A stretch of DNA of 64,000 bases from Methanosarcina barkeri MS. GTDB taxonomy: Archaea; Halobacteriota; Methanosarcinia; Methanosarcinales; Methanosarcinaceae. The stretch lies in contig NZ_CP009528.1 of NCBI RefSeq assembly GCF_000970025.1, forward strand, positions 4,451,168 through 4,515,167. Direction: 5' to 3'. The position numbers and the translations under genes were made by a program. The notes under the pieces were generated by a model, which worked only from the letters and a program-made list of their open reading frames with translations, searched no databases and was not told the DNA's origin. Each line of letters opens with the position of its first letter. Position 1 is the stretch's first letter. This document shows positions 1-8,296 of the stretch, piece after piece.

Positions 1-1
1 G

Positions 2-340
2 CTTGGAGAAGACGCAAAAAACCTAATCAAGGAACTCAAAACTTTCCAGGACCATCTAGGAGATCTCCATGATACAGTAGTTGCACTTGACCTGCTGGGT
101 TCTTACCTGAGAACCGGAGAATGGGGTTCTGTCGAGAGCGAAAAAGCTTCAGGGAAAAAGAAATTTTCCGAAGGTGTAGAAGGAAGTGCAGAAGGAAATG
201 CAGAAGGAATCGAATCCTATCTTGAATACAGAGAAGAAGAACTTCAGACTCTGCTCAATTCCTTTCCCGATGCTTGGGGAAAGATATGCAATGGAAATTT
301 CAGGGAAAGGATTGAAAATGCAGTTAAAAACCTGTACTAA
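2..340 (+). CDS. CHAD-domain protein, C-terminal part (5' end outside window)
   Basis: The reading frame is open from the left edge of the window to a TAA at 338-340 and gives 112 residues. It contains KTFQDHLGDLHDTVVALDLL, the helix with conserved His and Asp typical of the CHAD (conserved histidine alpha-helical) domain. CHAD proteins bind polyphosphate and are often encoded next to ppk and ppx, which fits this position: ppx ends convergently 70 bases downstream and ppk lies 5 kb further on. A low-complexity Glu/Gly/Ser stretch (KFSEGVEGSAEGNAEG) interrupts the domain before the last helices. The N-terminal part of the domain is missing because of the window edge. The polyphosphate-binding role is inferred from the family and the neighbours. 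Confidence 0.8.
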   Translation, partial: LGEDAKNLIKELKTFQDHLGDLHDTVVALDLLGSYLRTGEWGSVESEKASGKKKFSEGVEGSAEGNAEGIESYLEYREEELQTLLNSFPDAWGKICNGNFRERIENAVKNLY

Positions 341-410
341 CGTAGTGAAAAATCTGCGTTAGTATAATAACCTTTAGTATAATAACCTGTACTAATGCAG
401 AAGTGTTAAC

Positions 411-2060
411 TTAACTTTTTGAGGATATTTCAACCTCTGGAAGTTCCTCAAGATCAGCGTCTCCTTCTAAGACTAAGGGAACCCCAGCATCCTGCTTTAT
501 AAGGACTTTAGACTGAAGATTGTATCCGAATATTTTCTTGAAATATTTTTTCTGTTTCTCTACCTCCCAGATTTCGAGCTGGCACTCCTGTTGAGCGTGC
601 ATTTCAAGCACCAGGCTGTCGGTAGAAGCTATGTAAAACCGGACGTGGGAAATAACTCCATTGTGAGAACGATCCAGCCCTTCGGCAATGCGGAGCAGGG
701 CACTGAGAACTTTTATACTTTTTACTGTGTCTTTATTAAGCCCGACAAGATTGGGATGTTTCTTTTTAGGCGTATTTTTCCTGTGGAAATAGGCAAGATT
801 CGCTATGATTTCGATTTCTTCAGGCTGGAAACCCGGAAGATTGCTCTCCCTTATCAGGTGATAGGCATGGACCTGATGGGTATCGTATGATAGGAATGTC
901 CCTATGTCATGCAGGATGGAACCGTATTCAAGAAGTTCCCTTTCCCCTTCCCTGAACTTATAAATTCCAAGCGCCTGAATACTGTCAAAGAGTTCAAGGG
1001 CAAGTCTGGTAACGATATGAGCATGCTCTTCATCGAAATTGCAGGTAAGCCCAAGCTGCATGATGCTGCGCTTTCTTACAGACATCTGAGTAATCATGTA
1101 GGAGAATTCACTCTTTGAGATATAGTCTACAAGCAGCCCCTCTCGAAGCCCGCGTTTACTTATTCTGATTTCGGAAAGCCCCATCTCTTCCATAAATGTC
1201 TCAATAATTGCAGCCCCTGCGATAATAATATCTGCTCTTTGCACATTGATTCCCGGGAATTTACGCCGCTCTTCGAGAGGTATGGAGCACATTGCCCTGA
1301 CTATTTTCTTCAGGTCTTCATACTCCAGTTTCTCAAAACTCTCACGGGATGTTTTGTGCAAGTAAACAAAAGCGATCCTGGCAAGGTTTTCAATTGTTCC
1401 CGAACTTCCAATCGAACAGCTTATATCGTACTCGGAAAGGTCTTTTATTATATCTGTAATCTTGCGCCGAATATAAGCCTTAATCTGCTCATACTGTTCC
1501 TCGGAAACAGGCCCGGTTTCGTCCTGCAAAAACATATTTGTCAGCCTGACAGCTCCAAGGTTAAAGGAATAAAGATAATAACACCGGGTCTGGTCCCCTA
1601 CCGATACTTCGGTGCTCCCACCTCCGATATCTATGAACAGAGCTTTTGAGTTCCCAAGCCGAAGCCCGCTTGAAACCCCAAGGTAAATGAGGCGAGCTTC
1701 TTCAGTTCCGGAAATTGTACAGACTTCCAGATTTGCTTCCTTTTTCAACATTTCGAGAAGCTGAACCTTATTGCTTGCGTCTCGCGTTGCTGAGGTAGCC
1801 ACAGCTATGACCTCTTCTGCCCTGTAGGCCCTGGCAAGTTCCATGAACTTTTTACAGACAACAACTGCGCGTTCTATCGCCTTAGGCTGCAGAATTCTGT
1901 CTATGAATTCCCCATCCCCGAGCCTGACCGTTTCCTTCTGCTTGGTCAGGGGCAGGTAAGACCCATTGGGATTGATCCGGACCAGAAGAAGCCGGATCGA
2001 GTTAGTGCCTATATCGATAAACGCAACAACTCTGCCTTCGGAGATTTTCTCGGGTTCCAT
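411..2060 (-). CDS. ppx: Exopolyphosphatase (Ppx/GppA family with C-terminal HD domain)
   Basis: The product hydrolyses terminal phosphates from inorganic polyphosphate. The N-terminal actin-like fold shows the two phosphate-binding signatures DIGTNSIRLLL, near residue 16, and IDIGGGSTEVS. The C-terminal third carries an HD-type motif (GSILHDIGTFLSYDTHQ and a later AYFHRK), as in full-length Ppx proteins. An in-frame start exists 27 codons upstream at 2141 but has no ribosome binding site. The ATG at 2060 is preceded by AGGTGGT five bases upstream and gives 549 aa, the usual family length, so I chose it. It is convergent with the CHAD gene. Together with ppk at 5.6-7.8 kb this forms a polyphosphate synthesis and breakdown neighbourhood. 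Confidence 0.93.
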   Translation of the reverse strand: MEPEKISEGRVVAFIDIGTNSIRLLLVRINPNGSYLPLTKQKETVRLGDGEFIDRILQPKAIERAVVVCKKFMELARAYRAEEVIAVATSATRDASNKVQLLEMLKKEANLEVCTISGTEEARLIYLGVSSGLRLGNSKALFIDIGGGSTEVSVGDQTRCYYLYSFNLGAVRLTNMFLQDETGPVSEEQYEQIKAYIRRKITDIIKDLSEYDISCSIGSSGTIENLARIAFVYLHKTSRESFEKLEYEDLKKIVRAMCSIPLEERRKFPGINVQRADIIIAGAAIIETFMEEMGLSEIRISKRGLREGLLVDYISKSEFSYMITQMSVRKRSIMQLGLTCNFDEEHAHIVTRLALELFDSIQALGIYKFREGERELLEYGSILHDIGTFLSYDTHQVHAYHLIRESNLPGFQPEEIEIIANLAYFHRKNTPKKKHPNLVGLNKDTVKSIKVLSALLRIAEGLDRSHNGVISHVRFYIASTDSLVLEMHAQQECQLEIWEVEKQKKYFKKIFGYNLQSKVLIKQDAGVPLVLEGDADLEELPEVEISSKS

Positions 2061-2657
2061 TATTACCACCTGAAAGCCCTGTCTTTCGTTTTTCTCGAAG
2101 GAGTCGAGAAACTCAAAATAAGCTTCACAATAATAGTTCATATTTTTATTCTATTTTAGATTATTTGACAGTGTGCCGAAAGTTTGTAATTGTTATTATA
2201 TATTTATATTCTTTCTCCATATATAGTATAGTTTGTCTATTTACATACTAAATAAAGAAAGAGTATTAAAAGAGTTCTTTTTCAGGTTTTTTCTGCATTT
2301 TAGTATGGGAAAATTAAGCCGTTGGTTATTGAAAAAACACATATATGTGTAAATTTAAAATGAGTTTTGTATTTCGTGACAAAGTAGTAATCAAGAACCC
2401 CAGTATTCATATAAATTAGATACAATTTAAGTTTATAGACACATTAAGGCTGCAAAAATTTAGTTTTTAGTTTTGTCATAGTTTTGTCATTTTGTTGTTT
2501 TTGGGCAGTGTGTCGGTTTTTCATTAAAACCATAAATTTTGAGAAGTTGTAATGTAGCAATTCCATGTTGGGAGGTCAATTTTCCCATTGTACTTAAAAA
2601 CTTGACTTTAAATTTATAGAAAATTTGCGACACTGCCATGGGAGGAGGACAATTAAA
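2061..2657. other. Divergent intergenic region between ppx and the CARDB surface protein
   Basis: About 600 bases of AT-rich DNA separate two divergently transcribed genes. It holds runs such as TATTATATATTTATATTC around 2195-2212 and CATATATAGTATAG around 2219-2232 that could serve as TATA elements for ppx on the minus strand. No convincing small gene is visible; the short reading frames lack a ribosome binding site. Confidence 0.4.
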
Positions 2658-4589
2658 ATGAGAACTCATTTTTTTAATTCTTTAATTTCTGTATTATTAA
2701 CGATAGTAATAATTCCTGGATTGATACCCTGTATAGTATCTGCTGCAGATGGACAATTTGCAGACAACGGAAATTCGACAAATAGTACACTAACCTCCAA
2801 TCTTATATTGGAAAAACTCTCCACTGACCCTGATTATCCAAAACCCGATAGTATGGTCGTTATTAATTCCTTAGTTAAAAACACAGGAAATGAAACCTCA
2901 GAACCAACGAATATAATATATTTAATTGGTGAAAACGAGGAAAAAGAAGAAGTCCCGGCAATAGAGGCTGGATCAGAAAAATTAATTTCCTACACCTGGA
3001 CAACTCCTGACACGGAAGAAACAGTGACAATAAAGGCTTCTTTAGAGAACGTAGAGAATAGTGAGAAAGTAATTACTGTGAAAATAGTACAGGAGTCACT
3101 TCCAGATCTGATAGTTGAAGACCTGTATCCAGAATCATCAACACAACCCGAAGCCGGAAAACCTTTGAACTTTACCCTGAAAATAAAGAATGTGGGAGAA
3201 GCAACTGCCAATAATAGTACTGCAAAATACAGTAGTAACGGAACTTCAGGAGAAATCTCTATTCCTGAACTTTCAGCAGGGACAAGTACAAGTGCAGAAT
3301 TTTCGCTGACTCCTGGAAATGAAGAGAACATGAGTGTAACAGCGATCGCAGATTCTGGGAATACCATTAGTGAAAGTGATGAAGACAATAATGAGATGTC
3401 AAAAACCATAAGTATAAAACGTGAGCTTCCTGACCTGAAAATAGAATCGATTTCTCTGAGTCCTGAAGAACCGCATCCAGGAGAGAATATAACCTTTACG
3501 GCAACAGTGAAGAATAATGGCTCTACAGCTGCTGAGAAAAGCGAAATTAGGTATGATATTAAAGGAAACAATGAAAGTTATACGGGAGTTACATCAATAC
3601 CAGCCCTTGCAGCAGGTGAAACCGGAACAGGTATTTTTTTCTGGACTCCTGGAACCGAAGGGCAAATTGAAGTGAAAGTAACCGTGGATTCAGGAAGCAT
3701 TGTTTCTGAAAGCGATGAAACCAATAATGAGTTCACAAAAACCGCAACCGTATATAAAGAAACAGTTTCAAGTGATGATGGAGGAAATGAAAGTTCGGGG
3801 TCTTCAGGCAGTGATTCAGAAAATGAGAGCTCAGAGTCTTCAGGCAGCGATTCAGGAAGCAAGAGATCAGGGTCCTCCAGCGGCGGTTCAGGAGGCGCCA
3901 GTCTTTCAAAAGAACCAGTCAGCAATGTAGAAGCAAAAGAGCTTGCCACCGGCAACGTTCAAAGTGGTTATCATATCAAGTTCAATTTTCTGGAAGATGC
4001 TACATGCATTACATATATCGAATTTGACCCAATAAAAACATTAAAGAGAACAATTACAACTGTAGAAGTCCTCAAAAATAAATCTGCTTTTGTCTCAGAA
4101 GTTCCTCCTAGCAAGATATATAAATATGTGAATATCTGGGTAGGAAATTATGGAGCAGGTGTCGCCAATTATTGCGAAAATGGGGCTATAGAGTTCAAAG
4201 TTGAAAAACCATGGATTGAAGAGAATAATATTAATCAGTCTCAGATAATTCTTCAATGGTACAATGAAAGCTGGGAGCCCCTAGATACCGAAAAAGTCAC
4301 AGAAGATAAGAATTACGTTTATTTTAAATCGAAAACGTCTGGCTTCTCCTGCTTTGCAATAACCAATTATTCCGTAGATGGGGAAAACGTATCTATAGCC
4401 AGTGAACAAGCAGAAGAGGACGCTTTGATAAAACTTGACGGTGAAGCAAAAACAAGTATTCACAACGAAAGCTCAGAGAAAGACAGCGAAACCAACGACC
4501 TTATGGGAAAAGCCAAAATATTTCTGGCAATTTCTCTACCTCTGTTTTTGATTCTTATAGAGTACTTTGTAATGAAGAAAAAAATCTAA
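2658..4589 (+). CDS. Secreted/membrane-anchored CARDB-domain protein with PGF-pre-PGF domain
   Basis: This is a predicted cell-surface protein of 643 aa. It has a signal peptide (hydrophobic residues about 8-27, ending IVSAADG) and then three CARDB-like beta-sandwich repeats with the usual VKNTGN / LKIKNVGEA / VKNNGSTAAE cores and SESDETNN turns. A Ser/Gly/Glu-rich linker follows at about residues 375-415. Next comes a region matching the archaeal PGF-pre-PGF domain (from VEAKELATGNV to TSGFSCFAITNY), and then a single C-terminal membrane helix (IFLAISLPLFLILIEYFVM) ending in KKKI. The start at 2658 is set by GGAGGAGG at 2641-2648; an upstream in-frame ATG at 2625 lies before this site. The usual PGF-CTERM sorting tail is replaced by a plain membrane anchor. 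CARDB domains are general adhesion modules, so the partner is unknown. Confidence 0.85.
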   Translation: MRTHFFNSLISVLLTIVIIPGLIPCIVSAADGQFADNGNSTNSTLTSNLILEKLSTDPDYPKPDSMVVINSLVKNTGNETSEPTNIIYLIGENEEKEEVPAIEAGSEKLISYTWTTPDTEETVTIKASLENVENSEKVITVKIVQESLPDLIVEDLYPESSTQPEAGKPLNFTLKIKNVGEATANNSTAKYSSNGTSGEISIPELSAGTSTSAEFSLTPGNEENMSVTAIADSGNTISESDEDNNEMSKTISIKRELPDLKIESISLSPEEPHPGENITFTATVKNNGSTAAEKSEIRYDIKGNNESYTGVTSIPALAAGETGTGIFFWTPGTEGQIEVKVTVDSGSIVSESDETNNEFTKTATVYKETVSSDDGGNESSGSSGSDSENESSESSGSDSGSKRSGSSSGGSGGASLSKEPVSNVEAKELATGNVQSGYHIKFNFLEDATCITYIEFDPIKTLKRTITTVEVLKNKSAFVSEVPPSKIYKYVNIWVGNYGAGVANYCENGAIEFKVEKPWIEENNINQSQIILQWYNESWEPLDTEKVTEDKNYVYFKSKTSGFSCFAITNYSVDGENVSIASEQAEEDALIKLDGEAKTSIHNESSEKDSETNDLMGKAKIFLAISLPLFLILIEYFVMKKKI

Positions 4590-4989
4590 AAAATTTTTTT
4601 CAGAATTTTATTTTGAAATTGTGTGTGGATTGTTGAAACCCATAGAACCGTAATTCATCAAATGTAAAAAACAAACGAAACACATAGTACGACTCCGTAG
4701 AAAATTTATTATTGAAGTTAAAATCTTTAATTAAGCTTTATTCCAAGATTAACTGAATTATAAAGCTTAAGCAAACTGTTTTTATTACCTCTATTCGGTA
4801 AGTATGTTTATCTATTTTTCAGACGATTAACACTCTAGGCTTAGAAGTCAATCAGCTAACTGAAATAATAGATTGACAACTTAATAAATATTTAGATATA
4901 AACTACATGTGAGGTCAGGGACAAATTGAGGTCAGGAGCAAATTGAGGTCAGGAACAAATACAGTATCAGATGTTGGATGGGTAAAATA
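4590..4989. other. Intergenic region upstream of the b5-like lipoprotein
   Basis: 400 bases of AT-rich DNA without a gene. The only structure I see is a three-copy 17-bp direct repeat at its right end, listed separately. The T-rich sequence directly after the stop at 4589 could terminate the surface-protein transcript, but it forms no clear hairpin. Confidence 0.35.
4911..4961 (+). repeat. 17-bp tandem repeat, 3 copies
   Basis: Three consecutive copies (4911-4927, 4928-4944, 4945-4961) share the core GAGGTCAGG followed by two variable purines and CAAAT. They end 28 bases before the ATG of the lipoprotein gene, so they lie in its promoter or leader. Confidence 0.8.
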
Positions 4990-5388
4990 ATGAGAAAAAA
5001 ACTAATTATATTGATAGTTTTGTTTTGCATGTTCCTCGCAACAGGATGCGTGGGAAATAAACTGGTAACTCCAGAAAAAGCCGGAACCCAAGCTGATGCA
5101 GATACTCCAAATGGAGAAGAGGCAACTGAAACACAGAATTTGACAGAGAAAACGGAAATAAAAGAATATACACTTGAAGAACTTGCAAAGTACGACGGTA
5201 CAAATGAAACGATATACATTGCTTATCAAGGTCAGGTATATGATGTCTCATCTGATAGTTATCTTTGGAAAGATGGCAATCATGAGGGATGTCCTGCAGG
5301 GAAAGATATAACCGAAGAATTAGACAGGACACCACACGGAGCTGAAATATTAAAGAAATATCCTATTGTCGGGACTTTGAAAGAATAA
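4990..5388 (+). CDS. Lipoprotein with cytochrome-b5-like heme-binding domain
   Basis: This small exported lipoprotein is 132 aa long. The lipobox FLATGC gives a lipidated Cys near residue 20. After a Glu/Thr-rich spacer, residues about 57-132 match the cytochrome b5-like domain: EYTLEELAKYDG, then IYIAYQGQVYDVS, then HEGCPAGKDIT, which corresponds to the HPGG...GKDAT segment, and finally TPHGAEILKKYPIVGTL. The two His residues (in NHEGC and TPHG) occupy the axial heme-ligand positions. In methanogens such domains are small extracytoplasmic heme or ligand binders of unknown partner. An in-frame ATG exists at 4978, but GGATGG at 4976-4981 is well spaced for the ATG at 4990. Heme binding is inferred from the motif only. 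Confidence 0.8.
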   Translation: MRKKLIILIVLFCMFLATGCVGNKLVTPEKAGTQADADTPNGEEATETQNLTEKTEIKEYTLEELAKYDGTNETIYIAYQGQVYDVSSDSYLWKDGNHEGCPAGKDITEELDRTPHGAEILKKYPIVGTLKE

Positions 5389-5559
5389 TACAAAATTATG
5401 ATAATTTTATAACAACTTTTTACGCATATTCGTTAAATTTTCTTGTTTCATACTATCACTTTTTGCCTATATGTCAGTAAACACAATTGGCACATTACCT
5501 AGGAAAATAAGTAAAAAAGTAAAAGAAATAAGGGAAAGCAAAAAGAAGAATTCCCATTT

Positions 5560-7755
5560 TCAGCCTTTCTTATAGCTTAAATCCCAGCTTCTGCTATTCT
5601 CAAGCATCCATAACTGAGAATCCAGTTCTTCTTCTTCAGGCTGAGGGTAGATTCTCTCAGTCTTGCCGTTAGGAAGCAGAAGGCGAGCTTTTACATTATC
5701 TTTAAGGTGAGTGCCAAGGATAACGTCTCTCACGACAGGGATATATTCGGAAGATACCGGAAAGAGGATTTCTACCCTGTTGTCCAGGTTGCGCGGCATA
5801 AGATCGGCGCTTCCCATAAGAATCTCTTCTTTTCCTCCATTCCTGAAATAATATATTCTGGAATGTTCGAGAAAACGGCCAACTATCGAGGTAACCCTGA
5901 TATTTTCACTGAGCCCAATAATACCTGGCCTGAGGCAGCAGATTCCCCGGACAAGAAGATCTACCTTCACTCCGGCCTGAGAAGCCCTGTAAAGTTCCCG
6001 GATACACTGGTAGTCCACAAGGGAATTCATCTTGAAGATCAGGTGCCCATTTCCACACTTCTCGTGAAGGTCGATTTCACGCCTGATGCGCTCCAAAATC
6101 TGATGCCTTAGAGTCTGGGGAGCTACAAGGAGTTTGATATAATGGTCTTTTCGCGAATATCCAGTAAGGGCATTAAAAAGGTCAGAGACATCCTTACCTA
6201 TGCATGGATCACTTGTCAGATACCCCATATCGGTATACAGTTTTCCTGTGACTGCGTTATAGTTACCTGTACTCATGTGCACATAATACCCGATACCTTC
6301 TTTTTCAGCCCTGACAACCAGACACATCTTGGAATGAATCTTACGTCCAGGGAAGCCGTAAGCTACATGAACCCCTTTGCACTCAAGTTCTTTTGCCCAG
6401 CCTATATTGTTTTCCTCATCGAAACGAGCTTTAAGCTCCACCAGGACCGCTACTTGTTTTCTCCGGTCCGCAGCCTTCATAAGGGCCTGAACAATTCTGG
6501 AATTGTCATCCACCCTGTACAGGGTCATTTTGATTGCCAGAACATCAGGATCTTCGGCAGATTCTTCCACGAAATCAATTACCGATTCGAAACTGTCATA
6601 GGGATGATAGAGAAGAATATCTCGTTTTTTCAGAGTTGCAAAAATTTTATCCCTATTTGCTAGTTGAGAATGTTTTTTCGGCTCGAAGGATTCATACTTA
6701 AGGTCAGGGCGATCGATCTTTGCAAGTTTACTTAGATTTGAAAGCCCCAGAGGAGCTGCAGACCTGAACATAAGGGAAGGGGAAAGGTCCAGGTTCTTAA
6801 GAAGAATATCCGAGATTTTTGCTGGCATTGTATAGTCGGTCTCAAGTCTGACAACCGACCCGAAGTAATTCCTGCCGACTCTTTGTTCTACAGCGGTCAG
6901 GAGGTCTTTGTCTCCATCCTCATCAAACCCAAGGTCTGCATCGCGTGTAATTCTGAAAGGATAAGCTCCAAGGATGCGCTGTCCGGGAAACAGGAGGTCA
7001 AGATTTGCAGCGATAAGCTGTTCAAGCCAGACAAAACGTCCTTTTTTCAGCTCTTTCAGACTGGAAGTTATTTTCTCCTGGTCTCCTTCAGGAACAACGA
7101 TTAGTCGCATAAACATTGGAGGAATCTTGACCCTGGCAAAACGTTCCCCGTAATCCGGATCATCAATTAATACTGCAAGGTTAAGGCTGAGGTTGGAAAT
7201 ATGAGGGAAAGGATGTCCTGAATCAAAACCGAGAGGAGTAAGTAAAGGAAAAATATTTCTCTCGAAATAGTTTCTCAACTTTTCTCTTTCCTTCTTAGAA
7301 AGCTCAAAGTAATTAAGGACTTTAATTCCTTCTTTCCTGAGAGCAGGCTCAAGCATTTCATTCCAGCAACTGTCATTGAGAGGAAGCTGCCTGAGAAGCT
7401 CTTCCCGGATGACGCGAAGTTGTTCCTGTGCTGTCTCATCTGTCCGGTCATCTTTCATAGCTTCCACTATTCTTTTCTCGACGCCTGAAACCCTGACCAT
7501 AAAAAATTCATCAAGATTACTTCCAAAGATCGAAAGAAACTTGACTCTTTCAAGCAGAGGATTGCGATCATCAAAAGCCTCTTCGAGTACTCTGTCATTG
7601 AACTGAAGCCAGCTGTACTCGCGGTCCGTATATAAACATGGATCGCTTAGGTCAGGCATACCGGAAACTTCTACCCGAGTTCCTTCAACATTATCCATCA
7701 TCAGCCTATCAAAATCTGCACACTGAATGGGGAAGTTTCGCTCCATTGCTATCAC
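5560..7755 (-). CDS. ppk: Polyphosphate kinase (PPK1)
   Basis: The enzyme reversibly transfers the gamma-phosphate of ATP onto inorganic polyphosphate. The 731 aa protein has the complete PPK1 layout. The N-terminal helical domain begins with YTDREYSWLQFNDRVLEEA. The head domain is followed by two phospholipase-D-like catalytic domains, with the autophosphorylated His in GRKIHSKMCLVV and the second catalytic His in FLEHSRIYYF. Conserved VELKARFDEENNI and STGNYN segments are intact. The start is GTG at 7755 with AGGT just upstream; an ATG three codons later is an alternative. Compared with bacterial PPK1 it has an N-terminal extension of about 40 residues before the conserved start. It is part of the polyphosphate locus with ppx and the CHAD gene. 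Confidence 0.95.
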   Translation of the reverse strand: MIAMERNFPIQCADFDRLMMDNVEGTRVEVSGMPDLSDPCLYTDREYSWLQFNDRVLEEAFDDRNPLLERVKFLSIFGSNLDEFFMVRVSGVEKRIVEAMKDDRTDETAQEQLRVIREELLRQLPLNDSCWNEMLEPALRKEGIKVLNYFELSKKEREKLRNYFERNIFPLLTPLGFDSGHPFPHISNLSLNLAVLIDDPDYGERFARVKIPPMFMRLIVVPEGDQEKITSSLKELKKGRFVWLEQLIAANLDLLFPGQRILGAYPFRITRDADLGFDEDGDKDLLTAVEQRVGRNYFGSVVRLETDYTMPAKISDILLKNLDLSPSLMFRSAAPLGLSNLSKLAKIDRPDLKYESFEPKKHSQLANRDKIFATLKKRDILLYHPYDSFESVIDFVEESAEDPDVLAIKMTLYRVDDNSRIVQALMKAADRRKQVAVLVELKARFDEENNIGWAKELECKGVHVAYGFPGRKIHSKMCLVVRAEKEGIGYYVHMSTGNYNAVTGKLYTDMGYLTSDPCIGKDVSDLFNALTGYSRKDHYIKLLVAPQTLRHQILERIRREIDLHEKCGNGHLIFKMNSLVDYQCIRELYRASQAGVKVDLLVRGICCLRPGIIGLSENIRVTSIVGRFLEHSRIYYFRNGGKEEILMGSADLMPRNLDNRVEILFPVSSEYIPVVRDVILGTHLKDNVKARLLLPNGKTERIYPQPEEEELDSQLWMLENSRSWDLSYKKG

Positions 7756-8296
7756 GCGTGACCTGGGTTTTGCACTTATTCAAACTCGTCTTTAAAAATA
7801 ATAAAAGATCTGAAGATAGGATCTCTGTAGATCTCATATTCAATTTCATTACCTGATTGTCACCCGGCTCTACTGGGTTAAAAAGAAGATATCCCCCGGG
7901 TTCACTCAAACAACTTAATATAGTTAGCCTTAGAGAAATATTTCCTTGATAACATCAACCCTGTTAGCCGACTAGAGTTTTGAATCCTTTGCATATGAGG
8001 AACGCAATCTCCTTATTAAGTTATCGGACATGCATTGACACCAAAACATATATAAACTTTTGTATCGGCCGGATTTAAGGAATCTCCGCCAACTCACTAC
8101 TATTTATTAGTATATAGAACTAAAGATTTATAATATTATCTCTTGAAGACAATTATTGACAAAGCCAATTATTGACAAAAACAAAAAAAGATGCCCCAGG
8201 TAAGAAAGAAAAAGTACTGGAAGACTGCAAGAAAAGATTGGAAATTTCCAGGTAAATACTCTATTAGTATATGTTAGGAAGTACACTGAAATTTCT
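7756..8296. other. Intergenic region upstream of ppk
   Basis: 540 bases without a supported gene. It must contain the ppk promoter on the minus strand and the transcription end of the MutS-like gene. AATTATTGACAAA is repeated in tandem near 8150-8178. No riboswitch or hairpin of note was seen. Confidence 0.35.

Noticed and set aside
3578-3955. Minus-strand Ser/Pro/Glu-rich frame opposite the CARDB protein
   Set aside because: Antisense shadow of the Ser/Gly linker and repeats of the plus-strand gene.
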